In this document: positions 27,723 through 36,980 of the stretch, one piece after another
Layout of the letters: every line of letters begins with the position of its first letter
How positions within the stretch are numbered: the stretch's first letter is position 1
NCBI GenBank assembly: GCA_019638625.1
Contig: JAHBTK010000001.1
Location: 1,107,434-1,171,433, forward strand
Direction: 5' to 3'
From: Chitinophagaceae bacterium
GTDB lineage: Bacteria > Bacteroidota > Bacteroidia > Chitinophagales > Chitinophagaceae
DNA length: 64,000 nucleotides
The notes under the pieces: generated by a model
What the model was told of the DNA's origin: nothing
The model's input: the letters and a program-made list of their open reading frames with translations, nothing else
The model's database searches: none
Program-made: the position numbers and the translations under genes

Positions 27723-28415
27723 TTGAAACCGTTGTCTGTTAAATTAAAGCCCATTGAAAATCTTACCCAAGTTGACAAGATTGAATTAACCTTACAAGAA
27801 TATCTAAGAAGTGGCAATTTTATGCCTGGAGATTCTATTCCTAAAGAGTTAGAATTGGCAGACGCATTGGGAGTAAGCCGTACTGCCATTCGTGAAGCTT
27901 TATCAAGATTTAAGACTTTAGGTATTATAGAATCTAGAAAAAATCGTGGGATGGTCATCTCCACTCCTGATATTTTAGGTAACATGGAGAGGGTATTGAA
28001 TCCCCAATTGCTTGACGATGAAACTATGAGAGAAATCTTCGAGTTGCGATTGGTAATTGAAATGGGATTGGGAGATCTTCTGTTTAAAAGAAAGACAGAT
28101 GCAGCACTAGCAAAACTTGAGACAATTGTTGAGAAGTGCGAAAAAGCAACCAACAAGGTTGAATATATTAAAAACGACGCGGAGTTTCATGCTGTGTTAT
28201 ACAAACTATCGGGTAATAAAACAATTCAGCGTTTTCAAAAAATGCTTTTGCCAATATTTGAGTATATCCTCAAAAGGATGCCTGGTGTAGCAGATACCAG
28301 AGAAACTACGAACTACACATCTCACAGAGCTTTGTTAGAAATATTAAAAAATGGCACTCCTGAAGAATTTAATGGACAGATGCGCGATCACCTGAGAAAT
28401 TATTTTACAATATAG
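27723..28415 (+). CDS. GntR-family FCD-type transcriptional regulator of the locus
   Basis: A 230-residue FadR-subfamily repressor. The N-terminal winged helix (about residues 20-85) has ELELADALGVSRTAIREALSRFKTLGIIE, and the C-terminal all-helical FCD domain has the metal-site residues in NDAEFH, SHRALLE and MRDHLRNY. FCD domains bind small organic acids or sugar acids with a metal ion. The start is a TTG; the next ATG is inside the DNA-binding domain and is too late. Palindromes with the FadR-type GTnnnAC core lie at its own promoter and at five other positions in the window, so it very probably controls the whole locus and itself. The gene looks AT-richer than its neighbours. Confidence 0.92.
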   Translation: MKPLSVKLKPIENLTQVDKIELTLQEYLRSGNFMPGDSIPKELELADALGVSRTAIREALSRFKTLGIIESRKNRGMVISTPDILGNMERVLNPQLLDDETMREIFELRLVIEMGLGDLLFKRKTDAALAKLETIVEKCEKATNKVEYIKNDAEFHAVLYKLSGNKTIQRFQKMLLPIFEYILKRMPGVADTRETTNYTSHRALLEILKNGTPEEFNGQMRDHLRNYFTI

Positions 28416-28843
28416 TACCTTATCATACCGAATGGCTTCAGATATAAAGCTTGTGAAAATGTGCACTGGCTTCTTCAGATGATCAGCAATTATTAATATT
28501 TTTTTTCAAATCATCCTGTCTGCTTCTGCATAAAACCCTATGCAAGAAAGTATTCAATTAAATAATTAAACTTGAAATTATAAGCCCACAATTGCTCCTT
28601 TTTGTAAAAGTAATTTTGGTTGCTAATTCGGGTGAATTTCATTTTCGCCGGTTGGCGATGATATTAATTAAGGGTCCTCCGGGGTTGACTAAAAAAGTCA
28701 TCTAATGTTTGATGTATTCAGGTAGGTGATAGATATCAGTATGTATTTCATTTAAGCGATTCTCATGCCTTCATTTATCTTTTTTATCGTCCCCAAATAT
28801 ACATATCGCACGAAAATTATATATACCCTATGTTGAAAACAAA

Positions 28844-28874
28844 GCAGATGCGCAGGTTTAACCTGCGCATCTGC
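28844..28874. terminator. Strong perfect hairpin between gntR and SusC
   Basis: GCAGATGCGCAGG (28844-28856) pairs perfectly with CCTGCGCATCTGC (28862-28874) around the loop TTTAA. There is no T-run on the plus strand; on the minus strand it is followed by TTTGTTTTC. It may end or insulate transcription on either side; a regulatory role in the SusC leader is also possible. Confidence 0.5.
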
Positions 28875-29014
28875 GGATGAAAAATTAAAATATATCCTAT
28901 GTTTTGCAGGCGTATGCCTGCTCGTCCAATTTGAAATACGCCCCAACAATTCTAATCCAAATTTGATAATATGTCCTACTTTTTAAAAAAAAAATTTTGT
29001 ATCACTAATTTTTT

Positions 29015-29022
29015 TATATTTG
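29015..29022 (+). promoter_or_regulatory. -7 promoter box of the locus SusC gene
   Basis: TATATTTG fits TAnnTTTG exactly, with TTTG at 28996-28999 as a possible -33 box at shorter than usual spacing (15 bp). The operator begins 3 bp downstream. Confidence 0.6.
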
Positions 29023-29025
29023 TAT

Positions 29026-29040
29026 ATATGTAGTACATAT
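29026..29040. promoter_or_regulatory. GntR/FCD operator, perfect palindrome (SusC promoter)
   Basis: ATATGTAGTACATAT, identical to 18397-18411, immediately downstream of the -7 box. Binding here would block transcription start, consistent with repression lifted by the regulator's ligand. Confidence 0.8.
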
Positions 29041-29084
29041 TTATAAACTCTTTGTACTTTTACACAAACCAAACAACTAGTAAA

Positions 29085-32000
29085 ATGAAAAGACATTACA
29101 CTGCTTTCTCGCAACAACTTTCATTGTTGAAGCATACAAAGAAACTAGAAGTTTTCCAAGCAAAGTTCGTTTTCCTTTTAATCTTTTTTTTAATTAGTAC
29201 CCTTGCAGTTATAGGACAAAGTATTGTAACGGGTAAAGTAACCAATCTGAAAGGTGAGGCACTCTATGGGGCAACTATAAGCATCAAAGGGAGTTCAACT
29301 ATCACCTCTACGGATACCGACGGAAAATACTCTATACGCTTGTCCGGTGGAAGCAGCATTCTTATTATTTCTTTTGTAGGGTACCAAAGCCAGGAAATCA
29401 ATGTATCTGGAAAACAGTTCGTTGACGTTACAATGCTTGACGGATCAACCGACCTCAACCAGGTGGTAGTAGTGGGTTATGGGTCACAGTCCCGTCAAAC
29501 GATTACAACTTCCATAGCCAAGCTTGACAATAAAGTATTAGAGAATGTTCCATATGCTAACGCAGGTTCTGCACTCCAGGGAACTTTGGCAGGTGTACGT
29601 GTACAAAGTGTATCTGGTCAGCCAGGTGCTGCATTACGGGTGATTGTAAGAGGAGGTACATCTATTAATAACCCCAATGGTGCTGCGCCTCTGTATCTTA
29701 TTGATGGAGTAGTAAGACCAGATATAAATGATCTGAATGCTGACGATATTGAATCTCTTCAGGTATTGAAGGATGCAGCGGCTACGGCTATTTATGGATC
29801 ACGGGGTTCCAATGGCGTAGTAATAATTACTACCAAATCGGGCAAATCCGGTATAAGCAGAATCAACTATAAATATGATCTCATTCATTCGGAAGTAGGT
29901 AAAAGACTCGATTATCTTTCCGCGAGAGATTTTATCTATTTTCAACGTATTGGCATTAGGGATGGACTAACAAGAAATGGGAATCCACTCAGCTTGCTCG
30001 ATCAGGCCAATAGTTTTGGAACGGGAAACGATCTTACTAAGAATACATCTTTTACTACGCAATATCTTACTCCTGAAAATGAACATAAATTAAATGAAGG
30101 ATGGGAGAGTATGCCCGATCCGATAGATCCCTCAAAAACCATAATTTTTAAAGAGACCGATTTTCAGGACGTGCTATTCAAAACAGGTCTTTCGCATAAT
30201 CACACTATATCTGCTTCAGGTGGCAACGATAAGGCAACCTTTAATGCACAGGTAGGCTATTTAAATAACGAAGGTATCGCCATCAATTCTGATTACAAAC
30301 GGATATCATTAAACCTCAATGGAGATCTTAAAGTACGGGATAATATCAGTATCAACGGACGATTGTTATATTCCAATTCTGCCAGCAATAATGTAGTGGG
30401 CAGTCCATTTTACAGAACCATTGCTGCTTCACCTACTGTGAAATACAGATATGAAGATGGCACTCTCGCTCCAGGACCAGGCGTTACAATGTTTAATCCG
30501 GAATACCATGCACAGAGCGTAAATGCAAAGAATTCCACAGATAATTTAACTATGTCGCTTGGAGGTCACTGGGTAATCTTACCAGGTCTTACTTTCGATC
30601 CACTTGTATCCCTTTATAAAAGAACAAGCGACTCCAGGTCATTTCAGAAAGCAGCCTATCTGAATGGCCCCGGTACCATCGTAGACTCCAGAAATGCTTC
30701 TGGAGCTTACAGCAAATATGTACAACAACAACTTGATGCGGTATTCTCCTATGCCAAACTTTTCGGAAGTGATCATAACATTGATGCTAAAGCAGGTTTT
30801 TCCTATTATAAAACAGATAACTCCTCGCTCAGCGCAAGTGGAAGAAGGGCTGCTTCTGACCTAATACCGACACTCAATGCGTCCTCCGAACCAGTTTCAG
30901 TAAATGGTTCCGAAACAAGCTTAAAAATACTAGGCTACTTTGCCAGGGCTAATTACGATTTCCGCCAAAAATACCTATTCTCGCTTACTGCCAGATATGA
31001 CGGTGCTTCCAACCTCGGTTCTTCCCACAAATGGGGGTTTTTCCCTGGCATTTCTGCGGGATGGAACGTACATAAAGAAAATTTCTGGAAAGCATTTCCT
31101 CATGTAATCTCTCAGTTTAAACTCAGAACCAGCTATGGCGTGAACGGAAATATTAGCGGACTAGGACCCTACCAAGCTCAAGGAGCATATAGTGTAGGCG
31201 TAAGATATGGTGGCCTTGCTGCTATTCAGAATACCGTACTCGCTAATAACGAACTGCGATGGGAAGAATCAAAAACTTATGATGTGGGGGCAGATATTGG
31301 GTTACTGAACAATCGAATAACAGTTCTGTTTGATTATTTCAACAGAGTTACCAATAATCTCCTTACCAATTTAACGCTTCCTCATTCTACGGGTTTTGGA
31401 AGTATATTAACGAACCTCGGTAGTTTACGTAATAGAGGCGTTGAATTTGACATAAATGCACGTATACTGCCCAACACCTCAGAACTTCAGTGGAATGTTT
31501 CATTTAACGCATCCAAGGTAAGTAATAAAATTCTCAAGCTTCCCTACAATGGCGCCGAAAACAATCGCATTGGGGGTATATATGCCTGGGACCCTGCTAA
31601 AAAAGATTACGGATGGCTCGGAGGGCTACAGGAAGGTGGAAAAATGGGTGATCTTTATGCATATAAACAACTTGGTATATATGCAACTGATGAAGAGGCT
31701 TCCCATGCCCCTGTAGACAATATCGTAACCGGAAACAAGACCAAATATGGTGGTGATGTAAACTGGTTGGATGCGGATGGTAACGGCATAATAGACGATA
31801 GAGATCGTGTTTATGTGGGCAATCCTTACCCTCTTTGGACAGGAGGTTTCTCTAATACCTTGAGTTATAAAAATTTTGATCTGTATGTTAGGATGGATTA
31901 TACCACCGGACATACGATTTACAACTATCAATTGGTAGAAACAATTGGACAGACACATGGCGACAATCGTCTATCGAGCCTTATTCTTAAATCTTGGCAG

Positions 32001-32312
32001 AATCAAGGTGATGTTACTAATATTCCTAAATACCTTTGGTTCGACGGAAGAGTGCGAAGTGTGCTCAGAGGCAATTCCGAATACTATGAAAAAGGGGATT
32101 TCCTTGCACTTCGAGAAATTACATTTTCTTACAGTCTTCCCCAACAACTAGTTCGTCGGGCCAAACTTAATAATGTACGATTTAACATAACTGCCAATAA
32201 CCTGTATTATTTCACAAAATACAGAGGACTTACTCCGGAAAATGGAGATCAGGATAGCGGAAGATATCCGGTTCCAAGGAACTTCATTTTCGGTGTCAAT
32301 ATTACACTCTAA
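29085..32312 (+). CDS. SusC/RagA-family TonB-dependent transporter of the catabolic locus
   Basis: A 1075-residue importer from the ATG at 29085; a TTG 33 bp upstream is also in frame but weaker. In order: signal segment (hydrophobic FVFLLIFFLISTLAVIG then QS); carboxypeptidase-regulatory-like domain (TGKVTNLKGEALYGATISIKG); NQVVVVGYGSQSR; plug with VRGGTSINNPNGAAPLYLIDG and LKDAAATAIYGSRGSNGVVIITT; barrel ending GVNITL. The sequence is clearly different from the SusC at 10908 and looks AT-richer. With the SusD 22 bp on, it would import the locus substrate, and its promoter carries the shared operator. Confidence 0.95.
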   Translation: MKRHYTAFSQQLSLLKHTKKLEVFQAKFVFLLIFFLISTLAVIGQSIVTGKVTNLKGEALYGATISIKGSSTITSTDTDGKYSIRLSGGSSILIISFVGYQSQEINVSGKQFVDVTMLDGSTDLNQVVVVGYGSQSRQTITTSIAKLDNKVLENVPYANAGSALQGTLAGVRVQSVSGQPGAALRVIVRGGTSINNPNGAAPLYLIDGVVRPDINDLNADDIESLQVLKDAAATAIYGSRGSNGVVIITTKSGKSGISRINYKYDLIHSEVGKRLDYLSARDFIYFQRIGIRDGLTRNGNPLSLLDQANSFGTGNDLTKNTSFTTQYLTPENEHKLNEGWESMPDPIDPSKTIIFKETDFQDVLFKTGLSHNHTISASGGNDKATFNAQVGYLNNEGIAINSDYKRISLNLNGDLKVRDNISINGRLLYSNSASNNVVGSPFYRTIAASPTVKYRYEDGTLAPGPGVTMFNPEYHAQSVNAKNSTDNLTMSLGGHWVILPGLTFDPLVSLYKRTSDSRSFQKAAYLNGPGTIVDSRNASGAYSKYVQQQLDAVFSYAKLFGSDHNIDAKAGFSYYKTDNSSLSASGRRAASDLIPTLNASSEPVSVNGSETSLKILGYFARANYDFRQKYLFSLTARYDGASNLGSSHKWGFFPGISAGWNVHKENFWKAFPHVISQFKLRTSYGVNGNISGLGPYQAQGAYSVGVRYGGLAAIQNTVLANNELRWEESKTYDVGADIGLLNNRITVLFDYFNRVTNNLLTNLTLPHSTGFGSILTNLGSLRNRGVEFDINARILPNTSELQWNVSFNASKVSNKILKLPYNGAENNRIGGIYAWDPAKKDYGWLGGLQEGGKMGDLYAYKQLGIYATDEEASHAPVDNIVTGNKTKYGGDVNWLDADGNGIIDDRDRVYVGNPYPLWTGGFSNTLSYKNFDLYVRMDYTTGHTIYNYQLVETIGQTHGDNRLSSLILKSWQNQGDVTNIPKYLWFDGRVRSVLRGNSEYYEKGDFLALREITFSYSLPQQLVRRAKLNNVRFNITANNLYYFTKYRGLTPENGDQDSGRYPVPRNFIFGVNITL

Positions 32313-32334
32313 TCAACAATTAATTAATACAATT

Positions 32335-33813
32335 ATGAGAACTTCATATAAAATACTCGCTATAGTTTTTATTTTCAGTTTTTTGTTGCCATCCTGTAAT
32401 AAAGACTTGCAATTAAATCCCATAAGTACTATATCCAGTGCTTCTTTCTGGAAAACAGAAAATGATGTCAATGGAGCGCTAGCTGGAATGTACGACCGTT
32501 TGCGTAGTCAGGCTGCTTCAAATTTCTTTATGCTTGGTGAGTCAAGAAGTGAGGTAATGGGGGCTAGCCCAGGTGGGTCTGAAGGAAAACTTGTTTTCCG
32601 TAATAGTGAACTTACCAGAACAAATGTTGGTATAACCTGGCAAGGATTTTATACAGTTATTCACGATGCCAACCTGATCCTGAAATATGTACCACAAATC
32701 AATTTCCCTTCTGAGGCGGCAAAAAATAATATCCTTGCACAGGCTCATGCTATGCGAGCTTTTGTATATTTCGTGATGACAAAATCCTGGGGAGAGCTGG
32801 TCATTATAACAGAGCCCACAGAAGGGATTAATGCGGAAGACCTCCAACGTGAAAGAGCAACTGTAGCAGATGTTTTTTCGTTTATCAAGGAAGATTTGAA
32901 TAAAGCTAAATCATTGTTTTCGAATAATAATTTTCCTGTTGGAAGGAATATGTGGTCGCTCCCTGCGTTGAATGCACTGATCGCTGATGTGTATTTATGG
33001 ACAGGAAAAAGATTAAACGGAGGAACCGCTGATTTCACTATTTCACTAAACGCGCTTAATGAAATCGAAGGGACAGACATACAATTGCTAGACAATTTTG
33101 CGTCGGTATTTGATTACTCAAATAAAGGCAATAAGGAAATTCTTATGGCTGTGAGATTCCAGGAATTTGAAACCTCTTATGCAACATTATACGAATATAT
33201 GTATATCAGTGGCATTAACCTGCCGGGTAATATTGACCAAGGTCTACGTGACTCGATCGGTGCCCTCAAATATGACGAATGGTCTATATCTGAACTTGTA
33301 CGAGGGCAGTTTGAACCGGGTGATGAAAGAAAAAAAGCTTCCATTATCGAAATATATACTAATGAGCCGAACGGTGGCAAATCCTATTTCGGCTCGATTG
33401 TTTCCAAGTTCGACGGAATTGTTTCAGGAGGCATAAGGTTATTTTTGGATGATGTAATTGTATACAGATATGCCGATGTATTGCTGATGAAAGCAGAAGC
33501 TAAAAATGCACTTGATCAGGACCCATCCAACGAGATAAACGCTGTGAGGAAGAGAGCCTTTGGGATAAATTATCCTGGAAATGAATTTGTGAATAGTTCA
33601 AAAGCAAACAACGATGATGCAATTCTCAAAGAAAGACTGCTTGAGCTTATCTTTGAAGGAAAACGTTGGTGGGATCTAGTCCGTTTTGGGAAAGCATTTG
33701 AGCTGGTACCTGCATTACAAGGCAGGCAATCAGACGATCACCTACTTTTGTTCCCCATCTCTGAAACAACTCTTAGCCTTGAAACCAAAGTAAAACAAAA
33801 CCCGGGATATTAA
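32335..33813 (+). CDS. SusD/RagB-family glycan-binding lipoprotein of the catabolic locus
   Basis: A 492-residue SusD-like protein. The ATG at 32335 is chosen because it starts the lipoprotein signal MRTSYK...LLPSC (Cys near residue 21) and does not overlap the SusC gene; an in-frame ATG at 32242 lies inside SusC. SusD features are the start LQLNPISTISSASFWKTENDVNGALAGMYD (split across residues 25-55) and ERLLELIFEGKRWWDLVRFGK near the end, with terminal KQNPGY. It partners the preceding SusC in capturing the substrate. Confidence 0.95.
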   Translation: MRTSYKILAIVFIFSFLLPSCNKDLQLNPISTISSASFWKTENDVNGALAGMYDRLRSQAASNFFMLGESRSEVMGASPGGSEGKLVFRNSELTRTNVGITWQGFYTVIHDANLILKYVPQINFPSEAAKNNILAQAHAMRAFVYFVMTKSWGELVIITEPTEGINAEDLQRERATVADVFSFIKEDLNKAKSLFSNNNFPVGRNMWSLPALNALIADVYLWTGKRLNGGTADFTISLNALNEIEGTDIQLLDNFASVFDYSNKGNKEILMAVRFQEFETSYATLYEYMYISGINLPGNIDQGLRDSIGALKYDEWSISELVRGQFEPGDERKKASIIEIYTNEPNGGKSYFGSIVSKFDGIVSGGIRLFLDDVIVYRYADVLLMKAEAKNALDQDPSNEINAVRKRAFGINYPGNEFVNSSKANNDDAILKERLLELIFEGKRWWDLVRFGKAFELVPALQGRQSDDHLLLFPISETTLSLETKVKQNPGY

Positions 33814-33827
33814 CCATATTATACACT

Positions 33828-34712
33828 ATGATAAAAGATCCAATTATGAACAAATCCCATAGATCGCGACGGAATTTTATACAATCGGGGATTTCTGCAG
33901 CAGCATCCATACTAATATCTTGTAAAGTCTCTGCGCATAATACATCAGATGATACTGGCGAAACAACGAACGAGGACGCATCATGCATCGACTATGGCAG
34001 GTCCTTTATCTGTAATACCGGACAGTATAATTCGGTAAGATTATGGATAGAAAGTCGTACGATTATTATTGATACCACAACCGGTAAAAGCACCGAATAC
34101 CTGCAGTGCGGCTCATGCAAAAGTGAAGATACTTTTGGAGCAAATGGCACCAGGCATCTGTTCTTTGAAGACAACTATGATTTTTTACCCATCTTCGGAG
34201 GCGACCAGGTACTGGTTTTCCGGAGACATGTAGACATCAGGGATAGTTACCGTATCATCAGACCCACTGTTCAGATGTGGGGCGGCAACCCGGAGATCAG
34301 GAAAGTGAAGCCTCCTGTAATAACCGAATTAACCACATGGGAGCAAATGAGAGACGCTACCGCAGCAGGAATACCGATTGTGACCACTACCGAAATAGAG
34401 AACAGAGATACGGGATTGAAAGCTATCATTGAATGTCCCTGTAAAACGATGAATATCAGCCATGTCAAAAAAATGTATCAAACGGATAATGGCCCGGTGG
34501 CATTACCTGACCTGTCTAAAAGATATGACCCTGAAATTTCTTCTTTAAGTCTTGCCTTCATTGCTTTTAATAAAGCAGATGCTGCAGACTTTGTAGTGGA
34601 GACTCCCACACCGGTAAAAGTGAATGGCAAGGAAGTGGTTAAAGTACACCATTATTCCAAACTGCTGAGCTTTCCTGCAAAAAATAAAGTTATTGCATTA
34701 GGGAAAATCTAA
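33828..34712 (+). CDS. Tat-exported protein of unknown function (CGSC motif)
   Basis: A 294-residue protein I do not recognise. The N-terminus has a twin-arginine signal (SRRNFIQSG then a hydrophobic stretch ending near SCKVSA); the real start may be the second ATG at 33846. The mature part is beta-rich with a QCGSCKSEDTF motif near residue 92 and pairs CPCK and SCID, enough cysteines for a metal site. QCGSC recurs in the other unknown Tat protein at 36981. It lies 14 bp after SusD and before two sialidase-like genes, so it is probably a periplasmic or surface glycan-handling protein. Tat export suggests folding or cofactor loading in the cytoplasm. Confidence 0.7.
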   Translation: MIKDPIMNKSHRSRRNFIQSGISAAASILISCKVSAHNTSDDTGETTNEDASCIDYGRSFICNTGQYNSVRLWIESRTIIIDTTTGKSTEYLQCGSCKSEDTFGANGTRHLFFEDNYDFLPIFGGDQVLVFRRHVDIRDSYRIIRPTVQMWGGNPEIRKVKPPVITELTTWEQMRDATAAGIPIVTTTEIENRDTGLKAIIECPCKTMNISHVKKMYQTDNGPVALPDLSKRYDPEISSLSLAFIAFNKADAADFVVETPTPVKVNGKEVVKVHHYSKLLSFPAKNKVIALGKI

Positions 34713-34723
34713 AAAATAGTAAT

Positions 34724-35821
34724 ATGATTAAAATGACCGGCATTTTGTTGTCCGTTATATTAATAATATCGGATATTGGTATGTGGGGATGCAGTACGAA
34801 GTATGCTGTAGGAAAAAATATTGCAGATAGTATAGAAAGGGTATTGATACTCCCTCGTGGACCGAATAACCCCAGAAACAGTGAGGGTGATTTTATAACA
34901 CTTAAGAGCGGAAGGATTCTTTACGTGTATTCTCGTTATACTGGTGACTCATATATGGACGATGCGCCGGCATTTCTGGCAGGAAGATATTCTGATGATG
35001 GTGGTAAAACCTGGTCATCTGAAGACCTGCGAATTGTAGAACAGGAAGGTAGGTTAAACGTAATGTCGGTTTCCTTGTTAAGGTTGAAAAATGGTGAAAT
35101 TGCACTTTTTTATCTGCGAAAAAACTCTCTGCAAGATTGTATGCCCATGGTCCGGTTTTCATCCGACGAGGGAGAGACCTGGACGTCTCCTAGGGAATGT
35201 ATTACAGATAGAAAGGGATATTTTATATTGCATAACGATAGGGTAATACAGCTCAAAAATGGCAGGTTGGTGTTTGCAGTAGCTTTTTCCCGAAAAATAT
35301 GCAGCTATTATTCTGATGATAATGGTCGTACCTGGATATCCAGTTCTATTATGCCAAATCCTGACAACGTTGTTACTCAAGAACCCGGTATCATAGAGTT
35401 AAAAAACGGTCATATTATGATGATTATGCGTACGGATACTACTACACAATACGTTTCCTACTCTACTGATAATGGCGCATCATGGAGTTCCGCCCAATAC
35501 AGTAATATCGTATCTGCCTCGCAATCGCCCGCTTCTATTGCCAGAATGCCGAATTCCGGCGATCTGTTACTTGTATGGAACGACAATCAAACTACTGAAA
35601 AGGCGAAAAAGGCAAAACGTACTCCTTTAAACATCGCCGTTTCTAAGGATGAAGGAAAAACATGGATATATAAAAAAGTTATCGAAGGAAATCCGGATGG
35701 TTCGTTTTGTTATACCGCTATTCATTTTACAAAAGACCGGATTTTGCTGGCCTATTTCGACTGGGCCACTTTGCAAATAACCATAACAAGCGTAGATACA
35801 CGTTGGATATATAAATCATGA
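34724..35821 (+). CDS. Sialidase-like six-bladed propeller lipoprotein (copy A)
   Basis: A 365-residue exo-sialidase-superfamily protein with five Asp-boxes (S-x-D-x-G-x-T/S-W) at about 90, 146, 197, 247 and 307. Cys23 after MWG may be lipidated. The FRIP motif that carries the first catalytic Arg of GH33 sialidases is not seen; instead both copies have NPRNSEGDF near residue 49 and a conserved MDDAP and MRTD. It may therefore cut a sugar other than Neu5Ac, or be a lyase or binding propeller. The next gene is a clear paralogue, so this pair arose by tandem duplication. Confidence 0.82.
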   Translation: MIKMTGILLSVILIISDIGMWGCSTKYAVGKNIADSIERVLILPRGPNNPRNSEGDFITLKSGRILYVYSRYTGDSYMDDAPAFLAGRYSDDGGKTWSSEDLRIVEQEGRLNVMSVSLLRLKNGEIALFYLRKNSLQDCMPMVRFSSDEGETWTSPRECITDRKGYFILHNDRVIQLKNGRLVFAVAFSRKICSYYSDDNGRTWISSSIMPNPDNVVTQEPGIIELKNGHIMMIMRTDTTTQYVSYSTDNGASWSSAQYSNIVSASQSPASIARMPNSGDLLLVWNDNQTTEKAKKAKRTPLNIAVSKDEGKTWIYKKVIEGNPDGSFCYTAIHFTKDRILLAYFDWATLQITITSVDTRWIYKS

Positions 35822-35847
35822 GCAACAATAAAAGCAACTGACACAAT

Positions 35848-36957
35848 ATGAGAATATTTATGATCTTGTTTCTGATAGCATCGCTTTCGTACAAGAACTA
35901 TGCGCAGCCTGTCGCTGAAGATCAGTTTTCACCAGAAACAGTATTGGTACTTCCTCCCGGAGAAAACAACCCCCGTAACAGCGAGGGTGATTTTATTACA
36001 TTGAAAAACGGTCGCATCCTTTATATTTTCACACATTTTACCGGTAATTCCTATATGGACGACGCCCCCGCCTACATAGCTTCACGTTATTCCGACGATG
36101 GGGGAAATACCTGGAGTAAAGAGGATACCAAAATTATGCAGCATGAAGAAGGTAAGAACCTGATGTCGGTATCGCTGCTGAGATTGAAGAATGACAATAT
36201 CGCCATGTTTTACCTCCGCAAGAATAGTACCTGGGACTGTATTCCCTTTATGCGGATATCAAAGGATGAAGCAAAAACATGGGGAGAACCCATACAATGC
36301 ATTAATGAAAAAGGATATTTTGTTGTGAACAATAACAGGGTGATCCAGTTGAAAAGTGGGAGGCTGCTGATCCCTGCTTCCAAACATGAAGTAAAGGAAG
36401 GAGGCGAATGGGACAAAGCTTCAGAGATGGGAAGGATGGTCATCTATTATTCCGATGACAACGGTGCAAGTTGGAAAAAAGGCGGCGAGGTATCCAACCC
36501 GGACCAGGCCATTCATCAGGAACCCGGTATTGTACAACTCAGCAATAGCAATATCTTAATGATTATCAGAACAGACAGAAACGCCCAGTATATATCGTAC
36601 TCAAAGGATCACGGGCTTAGCTGGTCGCCATCGGTTATCAGCAATATCCACTCTCCCCTTTCTCCTGCTTCTATATCGCAGAACCCGCACCGGCCGGGGG
36701 AACTTGTGCTCGTATGGAACAATAACAACGGGGATAACCCCACTATTAAAGGAAAAAGGACACCGCTTAATATAGCTGTTTCCGACGATGACGGGAATAC
36801 CTGGAAAAAAACAAAGACCCTTGAGGAAAATAAAAGTGGTTCTTATTGCTATACCGCCATTCACTTTACAGAGAACAGCATATTGTTGGCCTATTTCGAC
36901 TGGTCTACCAGGCAAATTGTAATAAAAAAATTGGGCAAAGAATGGCTAAACAGTTAA
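35848..36957 (+). CDS. Sialidase-like six-bladed propeller, secreted (copy B)
   Basis: A 369-residue paralogue of the preceding protein, sharing NNPRNSEGDFITLK, NSYMDDAPAYIA, MSVSLLRLKN, QEPGIVQL and TPLNIAVS in the same order. Asp-boxes include YSDDGGNTW, SDDNGASW, SKDHGLSW and SDDDGNTW. It has a cleavable signal (ending NYAQ) instead of a lipoprotein Cys, so one copy is likely anchored and the other free. An insertion around KHEVKEGGEWDKASEMGR separates it from copy A. Activity unproven, as for copy A. Confidence 0.82.
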   Translation: MRIFMILFLIASLSYKNYAQPVAEDQFSPETVLVLPPGENNPRNSEGDFITLKNGRILYIFTHFTGNSYMDDAPAYIASRYSDDGGNTWSKEDTKIMQHEEGKNLMSVSLLRLKNDNIAMFYLRKNSTWDCIPFMRISKDEAKTWGEPIQCINEKGYFVVNNNRVIQLKSGRLLIPASKHEVKEGGEWDKASEMGRMVIYYSDDNGASWKKGGEVSNPDQAIHQEPGIVQLSNSNILMIIRTDRNAQYISYSKDHGLSWSPSVISNIHSPLSPASISQNPHRPGELVLVWNNNNGDNPTIKGKRTPLNIAVSDDDGNTWKKTKTLEENKSGSYCYTAIHFTENSILLAYFDWSTRQIVIKKLGKEWLNS

Positions 36958-36980
36958 CTTCTCAGTATTAAGCTTATGCA

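Larger units (their letters stand above)
28416..29084. other. Long AT-rich leader/intergenic region before SusC
   Basis: 669 bp without a supported gene. It holds a very strong palindrome at 28844-28874, a TATATTTG -7 box and the operator at 29026-29040. Two similar short stretches, TATATACCCTATGTT (near 28820) and TATATCCTATGTTTT (near 28890), flank the palindrome. No RNA gene is recognised. Confidence 0.6.
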
